Shown here one piece after another: positions 11,121 through 23,532 of a stretch of 64,000 nucleotides of DNA. The stretch is from Poa pratensis. Its lineage: Eukaryota > Streptophyta > Magnoliopsida > Poales > Poaceae. The notes beneath the pieces were generated by a model. That model was not told the DNA's origin, searched no databases, and saw only the letters and a program-made list of their open reading frames with translations. Position 1 is the stretch's first letter; each line of letters opens with the position of its first letter. The translations under genes were made by a program, and so were the position numbers. The DNA lies in contig CAMZMU010000096.1 in NCBI GenBank assembly GCA_947311845.1, forward strand, positions 20,250,288-20,314,287, in the 5' to 3' direction.

Positions 11121-14084
11121 TTATCCTTTCCTTTTCCAAGTGTCGACTGCCTGCTGTCTTTCCTTTTCGAAGTGCCGAATGCCTGCTGTCCCGCTCTGCA
11201 TCATGCCATTATCCGATGTCCTTTGGATGATGCTCTGATTGGATCCTGGATAGAAAATGCGAGGACACGGGTGAGGCGATGCGGCTTGGACTTCGGAAAG
11301 ATCGTTATCACTGTCAGTCGTCTCCGATAACGAGTTCTTTGTTTGGCCGGTGCTCCCACTGTTGAGTAAACATGACACACGGAGCAGTGCCACTTGATCA
11401 GTGCAAAGGTGAGCTCAGCTGTTCAGCTGTCATGGCTGTTCTTCTGTTGCAGAATCAACCGGAGCTCATCTCGCGGAACTGTGGAAGGGTGACCTGACAA
11501 GGTATATATGCATCCATGTTTCTACGCCGCAGATAGGCCTTTCATCATCTGTCTGAAGCTCCCAACGACAAAACCCATTGCCGTAACGCCACCACTAAAG
11601 AACAATTCAGAGTCTAGAGAAGGATCCAGAAACTCTAATCGTCCACCCCCTCGTGGCATCTCGACCTCAGGTTAGTAGTGATCGTCAGTTTTAGATGTTT
11701 AATCACGTTTATTTGATCAGGAAAAAGACGGGATGCGCGACAATGAGTTTTGACTGCATACTGGAATGTTTCTTTCGTTATATTATTATTATCCGGGCAC
11801 GCAACGGTCTTGTGTGGTTCTGTTCGTTTTCCTGCCATTTTCCCCAGGAATAATCTAAATTAATCACCAGGGCAAGAATATCTAACTAATCCTCCCGGGC
11901 AAGAAGAAGTTTGCACGGAAGCATAATTTAGTCCATTTTATTTCAAAATGAATACTTTAGTCCCACGTGCATAGTAACAATATTTGCAAACGTACGTGTA
12001 AGGTCGGGTGGCTAGATGTAAATCGTATGAAGAGATCTCAGAAAATTATTTCAATTCATTAACACCGTGGCATCATTGAATTCAACAGTTGAATTTCAAC
12101 TCAATTCGTATAGCAGACAAAGACAGCTAGTACACACGTACAGGTACTTCAAGTTTGCTTATCTGGTTTTGGGTGGCCTCGTTATTCAAAGGAAAATGTC
12201 TTTGTTGTAGTGGACAAGATGTTCTCTACCCTCCTTGGGAACTTGACCGATTATTTAGAGAAGATTTTGTGTAGGGTTGTTCAGATATGGCATGGGCATC
12301 GAGCTGCAAGCAATCGTGCAACCAATCATCGGAAGCTCTTTAATTAGTCTCTTAGGTGAAGCACCGATCGAAAGAACCCAGAAACAAACCTATACCAGGT
12401 TCTACAACTTAAACAACGGAGATAATGTTGGTACTAGTTAGGGAGAAATGAGAACAAGATGAGCTAGGATGAGGCAGCAAACTAGATTCAAATCGGACCA
12501 TGTAATCCCTCACTAATATGATAACAAGAAAGATAGGGATTACTTGTAAAACTATTTCGATGTTAACTCTCATTCATTAGTCTAAGATGCAGCCGATACG
12601 ATCCTAAGAATATATCCGCTAGTAAACAAGCCAAAAAAAAAAGAGAAAAACCTGGAACACACAAAGGTTGCTTCATTTATTTTTCTAAGGAAAATTGTAG
12701 AGTAGACCAAATCACCAAACCACCATAGTAAATAGGAACCTAGATATTTTTTTCTTGTAAGAAACATCAGATTTTGACATAGAACCACACATATCGTCTT
12801 CTGAAGACTACACTAGTTCATATCAGACAATCACAATCGATTGATATCATCGATGACACATGATTAATGGCTCTGTCGATATCGGTGGATGAGCGATGGG
12901 CTAGTCAATCGCACATGGTTTCTAAATCATGTGCAATAGGGGTTACTTCGCATACGTAAGTTAAAAAAAATCGTGATGACAGATACATCACATGTGGTTC
13001 CACGAATCCACTCTTGTGTGTTTGGGCATAGTCGCACACGCTCAGACATAGTTGATCATTTGCGAAAGATATTTATCAAGTTGCACCTCTCTCAATTTGA
13101 TCCAAAATTGAGAAGCATAGGCCATGGGGAAAATTTCATCTAAAGTCTACCATTCCGATCCAAACCTCCTCATGCATAGCACTTTGGACATTCCACTTCC
13201 TTCTCTTAGATTCCGTGTAAATGAGAGGGGCAATCATTTTCGGTTCCCTCATTTTCAAGGTGTCACACACAATCAAGAAGCCAGAGAGGCCGTTCTTCAA
13301 GCGTGAGTCCTTCACGGGCAAGGAAGGTAATTGATTGGCATCACTTCTTCATATTTTTTGCTGGTCTGTGATTTGGAGATGATTTTGGTTCGAATTCTAG
13401 TTATTCCCATTTTCTCTTTAGGTTGAGTGTGATCTCATGGTTTTGTTGCCTTCTAAGGTTGATAAGAAGTGCATGCTTGTGGTAGTAGATTCAGAACAAG
13501 GTAGGTATGGCGATGTCATGGCGATACAGATCAAAGGGGTGAACAAAATGATATCAAAATTGAGAAAAACAAGGTTGTGCGGTTCAACTAAAACAGAGGG
13601 GTTATAAATTGACAAATTGCAGGAACAAGAGGATACTTTGAATAACTTAGTTTTATGCTATGCATTCGTGATTTTGGTCATTATTATCTTGAAGCAGTGT
13701 GTAGTACCTGTAATGGACTATGAAGAAAACTATTTGCGGTGGAAATATGTATCACTTTGATCCCATAAAAAAATCCCAGGTTTAGGGAGTCACGGAAAAT
13801 TGTTTTCCTCGGTATTATTGCCCCAACAAACCATATTTCCGCACGGTTCTTCATAAAATCCAGTAAAATTCCACATTCCAAATTCTATGCTTTATCAAAA
13901 AGTTATCACTGTTTTATTGCATTAAGTGATGGTTTTCTCGGGATCTGGATGCTAGAAATCTCTAGAAAATCATTTAAAAAATAGAAAATCACCATAAATC
14001 TTGAGAAAATTACTGTTGCGCAGGTTTGCCTACAGAAAACTTATATGGAATGTATTGCAGACACTATGAAGATGACTAAGTGTC
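11121..14084. other. 5' flank of kinase gene 1, duplicated block
   Basis: No gene was recognised. Parts between about 11560 and 12560 are collinear with 43190-44430 upstream of kinase gene 2. Matches include cattgccgtaacgc, ggacaagatgt...ttct, cagatatgg...gcagct/gctgca...caat, and gattacttgt.aaactatt. This points to a duplication that included the flank. Confidence 0.5.
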
Positions 14085-14227
14085 TAAGGGTGTGTTTGGT
14101 TCAGGGGATGAGGGTATCCCAACCGGATAGCTATTTTTTCTGTTTGGTTGAAAGGATGAGAAAAGGTTGAGGATAACCAATTTATTGTTTGGTTTGGAGG
14201 GATGAGAGCGGAAGTGGCTAGATAGTT

Positions 14228-15882
14228 TTTTTTTTCGAACCTCGGCAATGCCTTTGATTGATAAAGTCGAAAAGAGTTGGACAGTTTATGAGGGAAACCG
14301 GCCGAAAACCGTACAACACAACGCACCACACCGGCCCGAAGGCCACGCCCCCTAAAACGAGTCGACGACTAAGTCGCCCTAGCGAACCAAAGACGACACA
14401 AACACGGCAGAGGCAAACTCAACGCTAACCCGGAGCCGCCGCTCCGACATCCACACCGGCCCCAAGGCCACGCCCCAAACCCAGCCGACGACCATGTCGC
14501 CCTAGCGACCAAAGCCAACAACCGACACGGCGGAGACGAACTCAACGCAAGACGAAATCCGAAGCCGCCGCTCTGACATCCACACCAGGCCGATTGCCGC
14601 GCACCCCTAGCCGAAGACGAAAGGTCGCCGCCGCCAACCACCATCTGAATCCACTGGTCCCCCTGGCCGGTGGAACATCCAAGACGAGGCCCCAAGAGGC
14701 AAACGACGCCGGAGCGCCGCCCTCGCCCGATCCCGCGAGGGATCTGGGGTTTCCCCCGGAGAAACCAGCGTGAAGAGGCAACAAAACCACCTCGACGATG
14801 CCTTCAAGAAGGACGCGTCGCCCAAGGGCGTCGCCGTCGTCGGCCCTGGCCGACAACCAGGGCAGGGCTTTCGCACGGCGATGTGTCGCAAACCTCACAA
14901 ACCGCCCATCAAGGACCGGCCAGTCCACCATCAGCGCATGCCGCAGCCACCGTGGCACCCCACACCACGACGGCGCCGCGCCGACCAAACCCGGAGCCGC
15001 CGCCCCGGCATCCTCTCCTCCGACTGGACGACGAACCCACAGCCGGAGGTGCAGCACGGCCACCTCACGCCGGCCACACGGCCGGGACAACCCCGACCGC
15101 ACCGATGCGCCCAGGCCTCGTCCTCGCGTGGCGCCATCGATCCGGGGCCGCCGCCCCGGCTTCCTCTCCCGGAGCCACCGCTCCACACCCCTCCGACCTC
15201 GCACACCGGCGACCTCGACCCGCCGTCCACACGGCCAGGCCCCGGCCGCCCCCATCAGATCCGGGCACGGGCCCCCGATCCGCCTTGCCGCCGCAGAACC
15301 ACGGCCTCCGGAGCCGCCGCTCCGGCGTCGCGCCACCGACGACCTCGACCTGTCGCCACGGTCGACGCCCCGGCCTGCCGCCCTCACGGCCAGACAGGGC
15401 ACGCCCCCCTCAAATCCGGGCGCCAGGGCCCCGGACCCGCCACCACGCCGACGAACGACGCCCCCGGAGCCGCCGCTCCGGCCTGCCAGCGGCGGCAGCA
15501 CGCCGTCCCCGTCCCAGGCGGGTCCGACGAGCGCCCCACGCGCACGAGAGAGAGGAAGAGAAAACCACCCCCGTCCGCCAGTTGTGTGGCGACAGGGAGG
15601 CCGCCACCGCCGCGGCGCGAGGGCCGGCGACGGCAGCGGCGGGCGAGGAGCGGGGGAGGGGAGGACCCTGGCGGCGCGAGGAGGGGCCCCCCGGTGCCAC
15701 CTGGGTGCGACACGGGGGGGGGGAGGGGGGGGGGAGGGGAGGGGGGTGGAGAAGGATGGGGTGGCCGGTGGCGAACTGGCGGCGGCGGCGGCGGCTGGGG
15801 GGCGGAACCCTAGCCGCGAGAGTTTCTCCTGGTGAAGGCACCGTGTTGGTCCTGCGGCTTGTATAATTTTCTAACTTTGGTT
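14228..15882 (-). mobile_element. GC-rich non-LTR retroposon nested in Tourist element
   Basis: The insert is flanked by the 16-bp duplication AAGTGGCTAGATAGTT (14212-14227, 15883-15898). The left edge is a T-run, so the A-tail lies on the minus strand and the element reads right to left. The minus-strand 5' region contains ctcgcggctagggtt, a CTAGGGTT-type start often seen at plant LINE 5' ends. No reverse transcriptase was found. The body has internal imperfect repeats around ggagccgccgctccgg, open on both strands; the minus ORF 15501-14542 (319 aa, Gly/Arg rich) is probably compositional. It is most likely a non-autonomous LINE derivative. Confidence 0.8.
15715..15746. repeat. G-rich run
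   Basis: Nearly uninterrupted G with occasional A inside the retroposon; a possible G-quadruplex on the plus strand and a likely assembly-error spot. Confidence 0.8.
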
Positions 15883-16728
15883 AAGTGGCTAGATAGTTGT
15901 GATAACTCTCTTTGGTTAAGGTGGTGAGATTACGTCTATACGTTGCAAGTATATTTTACAGTATATTTACAAGTATATATACTCAAATCGGTATAAGAAC
16001 CAACTTCAGATAGCTAGCATCGATCGATCGATCGGCCGTGCACTAGTAGCTAGCTAGTCTCGATCGATCGGCCGCGTACTAGTACTACACGAACTTCAGG
16101 TAGCTAGCTTCGATCGATCGATCGATTGGCAGGTAGGCACCCATCGCCCCATCGGGAGCTAGCTAGCTCTGCTCCCAGCGACCACGCGCGGGCCGCCTTT
16201 GGTCCTTGATATGGAGCCGCGCCACCGCATGAACTCACCGGCCGCCACCACCGCATGGACTCAATGACCGTAACCGCTGCATTGATCTGGAGCGGCAGCC
16301 GCCGCCGCAAGGACTCAACGGCAGTCTCCGTCGCCTCGATCTGGAGGAATGAAAGGAGAAAAACAGGGGAGAATGGATTTGGTCTTGTCGGCTGCCGGAT
16401 CGCGAGATGGAGTGGGGAAAAAGAGGGCTCTTACGTGGAGAACCGGGTGAGCGAAAGAGAAAACAACTGAGGTGAGCGAGCCACCACGTCCTTCCGGTAG
16501 ATTTGGTGGGACGAGCCCAACCACGGTTTTGCCAGAATAATTTGGAAATCTGGTTATCCCCATTCTCCCTTGCCTCCCAACCAAACGGAGGGCAACACTA
16601 AAAGAGTGACTATCCCTAACCATTCAGGGGATAGCCATCAAACCAAACACACCCTAAGTCATCGGAGAAGGAAGATCAGAGCTCGCATAAAAAGACTTCC
16701 ACTATCAAGATTGGTGCACTAGCTAGTA

Positions 16729-16809
16729 CTCCATTTGTTTCTAAATATAAGACGTTTTGGAAATTCAAATTGAACTGACAAAAGCTGTTATATTTAGAAA
16801 TAAAGGTAG
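16729..16809. mobile_element. Stowaway-like MITE (81 bp)
   Basis: Begins CTCCATTTGTTTCTAAATAT and ends in the approximate inverse atatttagaaataaaggtag, with TA at 16727-16728 and 16810-16811. Confidence 0.8.
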
Positions 16810-16848
16810 TAAAATGCTTAAAACACTAGGTTACAACGTCGATAAACG

Positions 16849-17250
16849 GAAAGTCATTTAGAATCTTGAGCTCCAATGATCTCTGTATTTTTTTAAAATT
16901 CAGACACCATATTTAAAAGTTTTCGAAAAATCTGATAACAATTTTGGGTGTAGTCAACGATGTATCTTATAAGCATGCAAAATCATAAGACAAAATTATT
17001 TATATTATGGGCTATACAAAAATGACAAAATCTTGTAGTTTGTGGAGATTCAGAAGTGTGTATACTTAGATCCACATATTTGTCTTCTTTGTGTACAACA
17101 GAATATTAAGTACTTCAAATTGATTGAGATTTTGCACGTCTGTGAGATACATCATTAACAACACGACGGATTGTTTTCAGATTTTTTAATATTTATAAAT
17201 ATGATTTTCGATTTTTTTAAACTAAAGGGATTAGTAGAGCTCGAGAGAAA
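16849..17250. repeat. AT-rich dispersed repeat, copy 3
   Basis: Core caacgatgtatcttataagc (16957-16976) and terminal agctcgagag (17237-17246) match copies 1, 2, 4 and 5. It sits about 0.3 kb upstream of the kinase gene 1 TATA box. Confidence 0.6.
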
Positions 17251-17464
17251 GAAAACTCCACTCATAAAATTGTGGTGTATATCTTCTGGTGCTTCATTTG
17301 ACCACCAGATTAATCAATAAAACGTGTCATTTGCACACAATTCTTTGGTCAAATTAGAATACAAGATTAACGATATAACTTTCGTGCTAAATTGCACATA
17401 ATTCATTGGTCAAATTAATGGTTAGACTTAGAATACTATTTTGCTCCCTATTTTCTCTATTGGC

Positions 17465-17567
17465 TGCAGTCACATCACCCATGGTTTTGTGTTCCCGGCA
17501 GCCAAGGTTAGTTGGCGCCAACGCCACTGGCTGTGCCTGTGTCCACCCACACCCGCACTTATATAAA
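17465..17567 (+). promoter_or_regulatory. Proximal promoter of kinase gene 1 with TATA box
   Basis: TATATAAA at 17560-17567, about 150 bp before the ATG. The block upstream (tcacatcaccc..ggttttgt, about 17469-17490) is conserved in the promoter of kinase gene 2 (46261-46280) at a similar distance from an identical TATA box. The space between is diverged. Confidence 0.7.
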
Positions 17568-17715
17568 GGCCCAGCTGCTCGAGCCTCTCTTCAAGTCTCC
17601 ACCTTCTCGGTAAGCTCCCCTGCATCCACAGCTCCCGGCAACATATCTTGATCCGCCGGTCGGTTGCCTTCGCCGTTGATATATATCCACCTCACAGCTT
17701 CTCCTACTACTTGCC

Positions 17716-20059
17716 ATGGCGGCGCAACCTTGGAATCCTTTCTCATGCTGCGTCCGCGGGGCAGCAGCGGACGACGAAGACGTTGACTGCGCGTCGCAGC
17801 GGCGGAGGGGAAAGGGTAGCTCGAAGTCATCGTCGAGGATGTCGTTCACGAGCCTGGGCTCGGGGACGCTGTCGCCGGAGGACCTCTCGTTGACGATGTC
17901 CGGCTCGAACCTGCATGCCTTCACCTACGCGGAGCTCCGCGCGGCGACGGGGAACTTCTCGCGCGCCAACTACCTCGGGAAAGGTGGGTTCGGGCCAGTG
18001 TACAAGGGCACCGTCGACGACAAGCTCCGGCCTGGGCTGGCCCCTCAGGCGGTCGCCGTCAAGTACCTCGACCTGGAGTGCGGCACCCAGGGACACAAGG
18101 AATGGCTGGTGAGTTCGAAGCAGAGTCATGGAAGTATGGAACATCGATCACATGTTTCCCGAGCCGGATCAATTGACCTTCGAACTGACAATGGATTATT
18201 TGTTCTCGTAGGCCGAGGTCTTCTTTCTTGGGCAACTGAGGCATAATAACCTGGTGAAATTGATCGGGTACTGCTACGAGAACCAGCATAGGATGCTGGT
18301 ATACGAGTTCATGAGCGGCGGAAGCCTGGAGAAACGCCTCTTCAAATGTGAGTTCTTGAGACCAAAAAATTAATTAAGTTCTTGAGACCAACAAGTTAAT
18401 TTAAACTTGAGCACGTACACATGAGCGATGAGCTGTTCTTGTTCCCTTCCTGCCTCTATTCTCTGTTTCCCTTTTGCCAAATCAAGCGGTTAAAACCCTT
18501 TTAAATTAGATTAGTTTAGATACATGATTAATTGTTGATACAGACTTTTTGGTGCTTACACTTCGATAAGTATGTTGTACTTTACAACTATTTTTAAATG
18601 TGGAGGAGAAAACTGACCCTTTTTTTGGCAACAAAAACTGACCTGTAACATTGTATTCTCTTCAGCTATTAATGGCTCTCTCCCATGGATGACAAGGATG
18701 AAGATAGCCGTCGGCGCGGCCAAAGGCCTCGCCTTCCTCCACGACGCCGACCCACCGGTGATCTACCGTGACTTCAAGGCGTCCAATATATTGCTTGACT
18801 CAGTAAGTCAGCCATAATTGTCAGGTTTTCAGTTCATAAAAAGGCTCATCTGCCCTAGTAAATAGTAGTTGTAGTCTTCAGTCAAAACACTAAACTGAAA
18901 TGTCTACCTCTTTGGAACAAAGCTTCAGCTCTGGTGACTGTAGAATTATCACAGCCACCCAAAAAAAAAGTTTGGGCCCTTCCAAATTCCTGGCTACCCT
19001 TTTTTTTCCAACAAAATGTTTACTTTTAGTTTCAAAATGCTTGTTGAATCCTTATTTTGGAAGTTTCTAGTCTTAGCAAGCACAGACATCTCTGACTTGA
19101 CTGGAACTTGGAAGATTATTGGATCCATGACAAACTTGAGAAATCGAATCTGTCATACTCCGGCATCATCCACCTAACTAAAAAATATCTAGCCATCACT
19201 ATGTAGCTTACACAAATAGAGTACTAGAAAACCTACAAATCAATGACATATGAACAGTACCACCAATTACATATGAACAGTACTACTAATATCTTAGTTC
19301 ATATTATATATCATATGTACACATATGTTTGGCATTCACCTAACCAAATCTCAACATGTGTTATTTCAGGACTACAACACCAAACTGTCCGACTTTGGGC
19401 TGGCCAAAGACGGACCACAGGGCGAGGCAACACATGTGACAACACGTGTCATGGGGACGCATGGCTATGCAGCGCCCGAGTATATCACGACGGGTCACTT
19501 AACCACTAAGAGTGATGTCTACAGTTTTGGTGTGGTGCTCCTGGAGCTCCTCTCAGGACGCCCGTCGGTGGACCGTGGACGGCGACCGAGGGAACAAAAC
19601 CTGGTGGATTGGGCTAGGCCGTACCTTAAACGATCCAACAAATTGTATCTGGTCATGGACTCAGCTCTCGAGTGCCAGTACTCGTGCAAGGGTGCTGAGG
19701 TGGCTGCATTGGTGGCTTACAAGTGTCTTAGCCAAAACCCAAAGTCCAGGCCATCCATGATGGAGGTCGTCAAGGCATTACAGCCGGTTCTAGGCATGGA
19801 TGACTTCTTTCCCGTGGGCTCTTTCGTGTTCACCATAGTTGTGGAGGAGGACAAGGTGGTAGACATGAAGGTGGAGGTGGAGGAGAAGCACCAAGACCAT
19901 CAACAAAACCATCAGGACAGGCACCGAAAAAAATTCCCCGAATCAACAATTCATGCTGATATTCTGCTCAATGGCCACGGTGAGAATGGTACTGGGTTCA
20001 CTAGTGCGTTACGGAGGCAACAGAGGACATTGAGGTACCATAGAGAAAGAGGGTCTTAG
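17716..20059 (+). CDS. RIPK-like receptor-like cytoplasmic kinase 1 (RLCK-VII type)
   Basis: Predicted 451-aa Ser/Thr kinase from four exons: 17716-18108, 18212-18347, 18666-18802 and 19370-20059, all with GT-AG borders (introns 103, 318 and 567 bp). The N-terminal 65 residues are Ser/Arg rich with Cys11-Cys12, a possible palmitoylation site; Gly2 is absent, so N-myristoylation is unlikely. Kinase landmarks are the Gly-rich loop GKGGFG (88-93), catalytic Lys116, Glu133, YRDFKASN with Asp212, DFG 230-232 and APE 257-259. This makes it an RD-type kinase. A His/Gln/Lys-rich tail follows. The motif [12 protein letters not shown] region before the domain, the LRPGL insert near the Lys and [11 protein letters not shown] are typical of Arabidopsis RIPK and close PBL kinases, which phosphorylate RIN4-type immune regulators and act at the plasma membrane (family knowledge). 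The function here is inferred. Intron 3 is four times longer than in the paralogue. Confidence 0.9.
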
Positions 20060-20160
20060 GATTTAGGAGTGTAGTAGGGAAGAGGATAGGCCGGTTGTAT
20101 GATAGAAGTATACATGTACATAGATCGTTTGTTTGAGAATTAATAACATGTTTCTTTCTT

Positions 20161-21240
20161 TCCTTTCATGATACTGCAACAGGTATTAGATGAAGCATGT
20201 AATGTTTGGTTTGGATTTTTGACATTTGAATCGTTAATGAAAAGACAGTGTTTCCGTCGGTTGCTCTATAAATAAAAGTTCCATGCTACATGTGCTTATG
20301 AGATTGACGCCATTCTATCTTCAGATATTACGTACCTTTCAATGGACATTACTTTTGGAAATGATCCTTCAGTAAATATCATTCCTTACCGTTTTACTGA
20401 TGAGGTCTATCAGACACAACATCAGTGAAAAATAATCGAGGCATCAGATTCGTCAAACCAGAGCCTAAACTAGCTATTGACTTGTGCTTCGACTAGTTGG
20501 TGTTTGCACATCTCAAAGAGACCGCAACTCCAATGGCACGGTGGTACGATGACTTGTACTCCGTATGATAAACTCGGCATTGTGTCAGTGCCCCAAGCAA
20601 GCCTACTATACGCATAAGTCACAACCAGCGGCGCTTCTAATCCGAACCCCTCAAACAGCTGAAAACAGAGGCAGATTCACGGTTTCGTTTGGCCGACTCC
20701 CCGTTCGTCCACCGCCTGCTGGCAGCTTACGAACCGGCGACCTGCTCTGCAAGTATCATTTGTCAATGAACAATGATCAGCATCGTCCTCGTACGACAAA
20801 GAAAATAGTCGCATTGTCTCATCCTCACCCTCAAGCTCCTTCTGGACTGATCAATCATCACTGTAGTTTTTGTAATGATCAGTCATGCATCACGAGCTTT
20901 CGACGAATCAACCAGAGATCGTCTCCGGAAAACATGGTGCTAGTAATGCAGGTAGTACGAGGTCTTCCTCGAATCGACGATCATCCGAAGAAACCCTTCA
21001 CACGTGCTGCTCATCTCCGACGACTAAGTAAGCCATCGCGTGGCAGAACGGACGACTCTATGGAAACTGCATTTCTATCGCGTGTCCGCATCCGTCAGAG
21101 TGCGAAATTAATCCCGAGAGACCGCGCGCACACGTGGCTATATTTTGATTGTCAAGAGAGCGATATGGCAGATAGCACTGTGCAATCGACGACCTGACAG
21201 CTCCAAGACTAAATATCTCGAGAGAATAATGCACGTCGGC
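20161..21240. repeat. Tandem duplication behind kinase gene 1, copy A
   Basis: Begins at cctttcatgatactgcaac, just after the 3'UTR, and is repeated at an offset of about 1335 bp in copy B with many substitutions and indels. It contains the phrases gacagtgtttccg.cggttgctct and gacgccattctatcttcaga. A 210-aa ORF (20565-21197) is not conserved in copy B, where it is frameshifted, so it is probably not coding. Confidence 0.85.
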
Positions 21241-21270
21241 ATGTAGACAAATAGAAGTCATCTAATTTGA

Positions 21271-21424
21271 AACGGAGGAAGTATAAAATGTTTTAGATTT
21301 TGTCCACATACACATGTACACAAATATATCTAGACACATTTCATATATATGTTCACTCATTTGTGTATGTGCCTAGAAAACATGTGTAACATCTTAAACA
21401 TCTTACATTTAGGAACGGAGGGAG
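21271..21424. mobile_element. Stowaway-like MITE remnant at duplication junction
   Basis: The right end AGGAACGGAGGGAG followed by TA (21425-21426) is typical, and an internal phrase (ataaaatgttttagattttg) parallels the other MITEs. The left end reads aacggaggaagta, which is a right-end-like sequence, so the left terminus was lost or recombined. It lies exactly between copies A and B. Confidence 0.7.
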
Positions 21425-21495
21425 TACTAATTCAACAATGTACATATATAGATACTGGATGAAGAATCACAAACTGGACAAAGGCATGTTTGGTT

Positions 21496-22640
21496 CCTTT
21501 CATGATACTGCAACAGGTATTAGATTTTTTTTTTTACAAATGGGATAAAACATGTAATGTTTGGTTTGGATTTTTCACATTTGAATCGTTAATGAAAAAA
21601 GACAGTGTTTCCGCCGGTTGCTCTAGAAATACAACGTGTGCTTATGAGACTGACGCCATTCTATCTTCAGAAATTACGTTCCTTTAACTGAACATTACTT
21701 TTGGAAACGATCCTTCAGTAAATATCATTCCTTACTCACAACACTGAACGGAGGTGCGTACCTCTTGGTTCTCTTTACCGTCTTACTGATCAGGTCTGTC
21801 AGACACAACAGCACTGAAAATAAATTATAGAGACATCAGATTCGTCAAAGCCGAGCCTAAGCTAGCTCTTGACTTGTGCTCGTTCCATTCGGCTAGTTGG
21901 TTTTGTGTATCTCAAAGAAACCGCAACTCCACTGTCAGATGAAACCCCAACCCGATAAGCAACGGCACGGTGATACGATGACTTTATGATAAACTCAGAA
22001 TTGGTGTCACTTCCCTCCTCAAGCAAGCCTATCGCGCTTAAGTCACAACCCGCGGCGCCTGTAATCCGAACCTCTCACTTGAAACAGCTGAAAACAGAGG
22101 CAGATTCGCGGTTTCGTTTGGCTGGACTCTCCTGGTTAGTCCACCGGCTGTTGGCAGCTTACGGATCAGCTGACTTGCCAGTATCATTTGTTAATGATCT
22201 GCATCGTCATCCTACGAGAAACAAAAAAAGTCGCATTGTTGCATCCTCAAGCTCCTTCTGGACAGATCAGTCATGCATCAGCGTGCTTTCATGACGAGCA
22301 TTCGACAAATCAACCAGAGATCATCATCCGGAAACAGGCAAGTGCTAGTAATGCAGGTGGTGCGAGGGTTTCCTCGAATCGACGATCATCCCAAAGAAAC
22401 CGCCGCACGTGCTGTGAACATCTCCGACTAAGTAAGCCATCGCGTGACAGAGCGGACGAGTCAATTGAAACTGCATTTCTATCGCGTGTTCGCAGCCGTC
22501 AGAGTGCGAAATTATAGTTACAACAAACCGCACGCACACGTGGCAATATTCCGATTGTCAAGAGAGCGATATCGCAGATAGCACTGTGCAATCGACGACC
22601 TGAAAGCTCCAAGGCTAAATATCTCGAGAGAAGACGGCGG
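21496..22640. repeat. Tandem duplication behind kinase gene 1, copy B
   Basis: Second copy of 20161-21240. It has extra insertions (for example a T-run at 21526-21534 and extra sequence near 21740-21780 and 21905-21965). Both copies end in ctaaatatctcgagagaa and tatgcacgtcggc-like phrases (to about 22690 in this copy). Confidence 0.85.
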
Positions 22641-22699
22641 CACGGATCAGCACTATTGGGGCAAAGGTCAACGTACATATGCACGTCGGCCAACTGAGC

Positions 22700-23018
22700 T
22701 GGCGAGAAAGTTCTATCCACAATACGGTCAAAGGTGTACTTATCAAGTTGGTCTGAAGACAGCGATACCTATACTTCATTGACGGCCTAAACAACTACTA
22801 ATTCGACAATGTACATACATTAACATACTGTATCAAGAATCACAAACCGGGCAAATGCAAGTCAGAACTGTGGAAGGTGAGTGGGCGATAACAATGCTGT
22901 CCCTTTGTCCACATGTTCACAAACTGGATCATTCGATGTGTGATCAAGAATAGGTCATAGTCAACTATCCATAAGAAAGAGATATAATATACTTAATCGG
23001 AAACAGATTAATGCAAAA
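22700..23018. other. Intergenic, nothing recognised
   Basis: AT-rich sequence up to the Tat insertion. The last 36 bp before the insertion (gagatataat...cggaaacagattaatgc) resemble the first 36 bp after it (from 38653), suggesting a short tandem repeat at the original target. Confidence 0.4.
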
Positions 23019-23023
23019 GAGAT

Positions 23024-23532
23024 TGTCGTCGTATCGACATTGGTGATAGGAGACGGGGGTACTCTAGCCGATGGTAGAACCGAGGGGTAGACGGGAGCAT
23101 CGTCAAGGTCGGGATTGAATAAAACAGTTTACCCAGTGTCGGATCTCACGTCGGAGGTGAGATCCTACGTTCTGCTATAAATCACTATATGCAATAGCCT
23201 TGATCAGGTTACGATGAGCGTATTGTGGTGTGCCCTAAAGACTTCCCTGGTCCGGCTTATATAGGCGGCCAGACCTAGGGTTATAAGGAAACTACATGTC
23301 CGACAAGTATACAGAGTGCTAAACCTAGCCGGCAAGTCTGGCGCCTTCCATCTTGGACCTGGTGGCTTCGTGGGCTTCAGTCTTGGGACTCCTCCTTGCC
23401 GGCATCCGCCTACCTTGTACGTCGGCTATCTGGGCCGCCCGGCAGGCAAAGCCTTCAACACCACTATGGGCAACCCTGGACTAGCCGGATTGATCCATGT
23501 TGGTGATACCCCTAGTTGGTATTCCCCCAACA
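23024..23532 (-). repeat. LTR of outer Tat element, full copy (509 bp)
   Basis: TG...CA termini. The plus-strand phrase ggcttatataggcgg is a TATA-like motif. It is about 4.7% different from the truncated right copy (17 substitutions counted by eye over 361 bp). Confidence 0.9.

Larger units (their letters stand above)
14088..16654. mobile_element. Tourist-type PIF/Harbinger element, split by a retroposon
   Basis: TIR GGGTGTGTTTGGTT at 14088 and its inverse AACCAAACACACCC ending at 16654, flanked by TAA at 14085-14087 and 16655-16657. Without the nested retroposon (14228-15882 plus one target copy) the element would be roughly 900 bp. Its right half has three imperfect blocks rich in atcgatcgatcg and ctagctag (about 16010-16130). 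No transposase was recognised. Confidence 0.9.

Noticed and set aside
12840..13060. Short palindromic motifs resembling CACTA subterminal repeats
   Set aside because: No CACTA termini or 3-bp duplication was found.
14542..15866. Several 300-400-aa ORFs on both strands
   Set aside because: They sit in the GC-rich retroposon, are open in four frames at once and consist of Gly/Arg/Pro low complexity.
20565..21197. 210-aa ORF behind kinase gene 1
   Set aside because: The frame is broken in the tandem copy B, has no known motif, and lies in a degenerate repeat.
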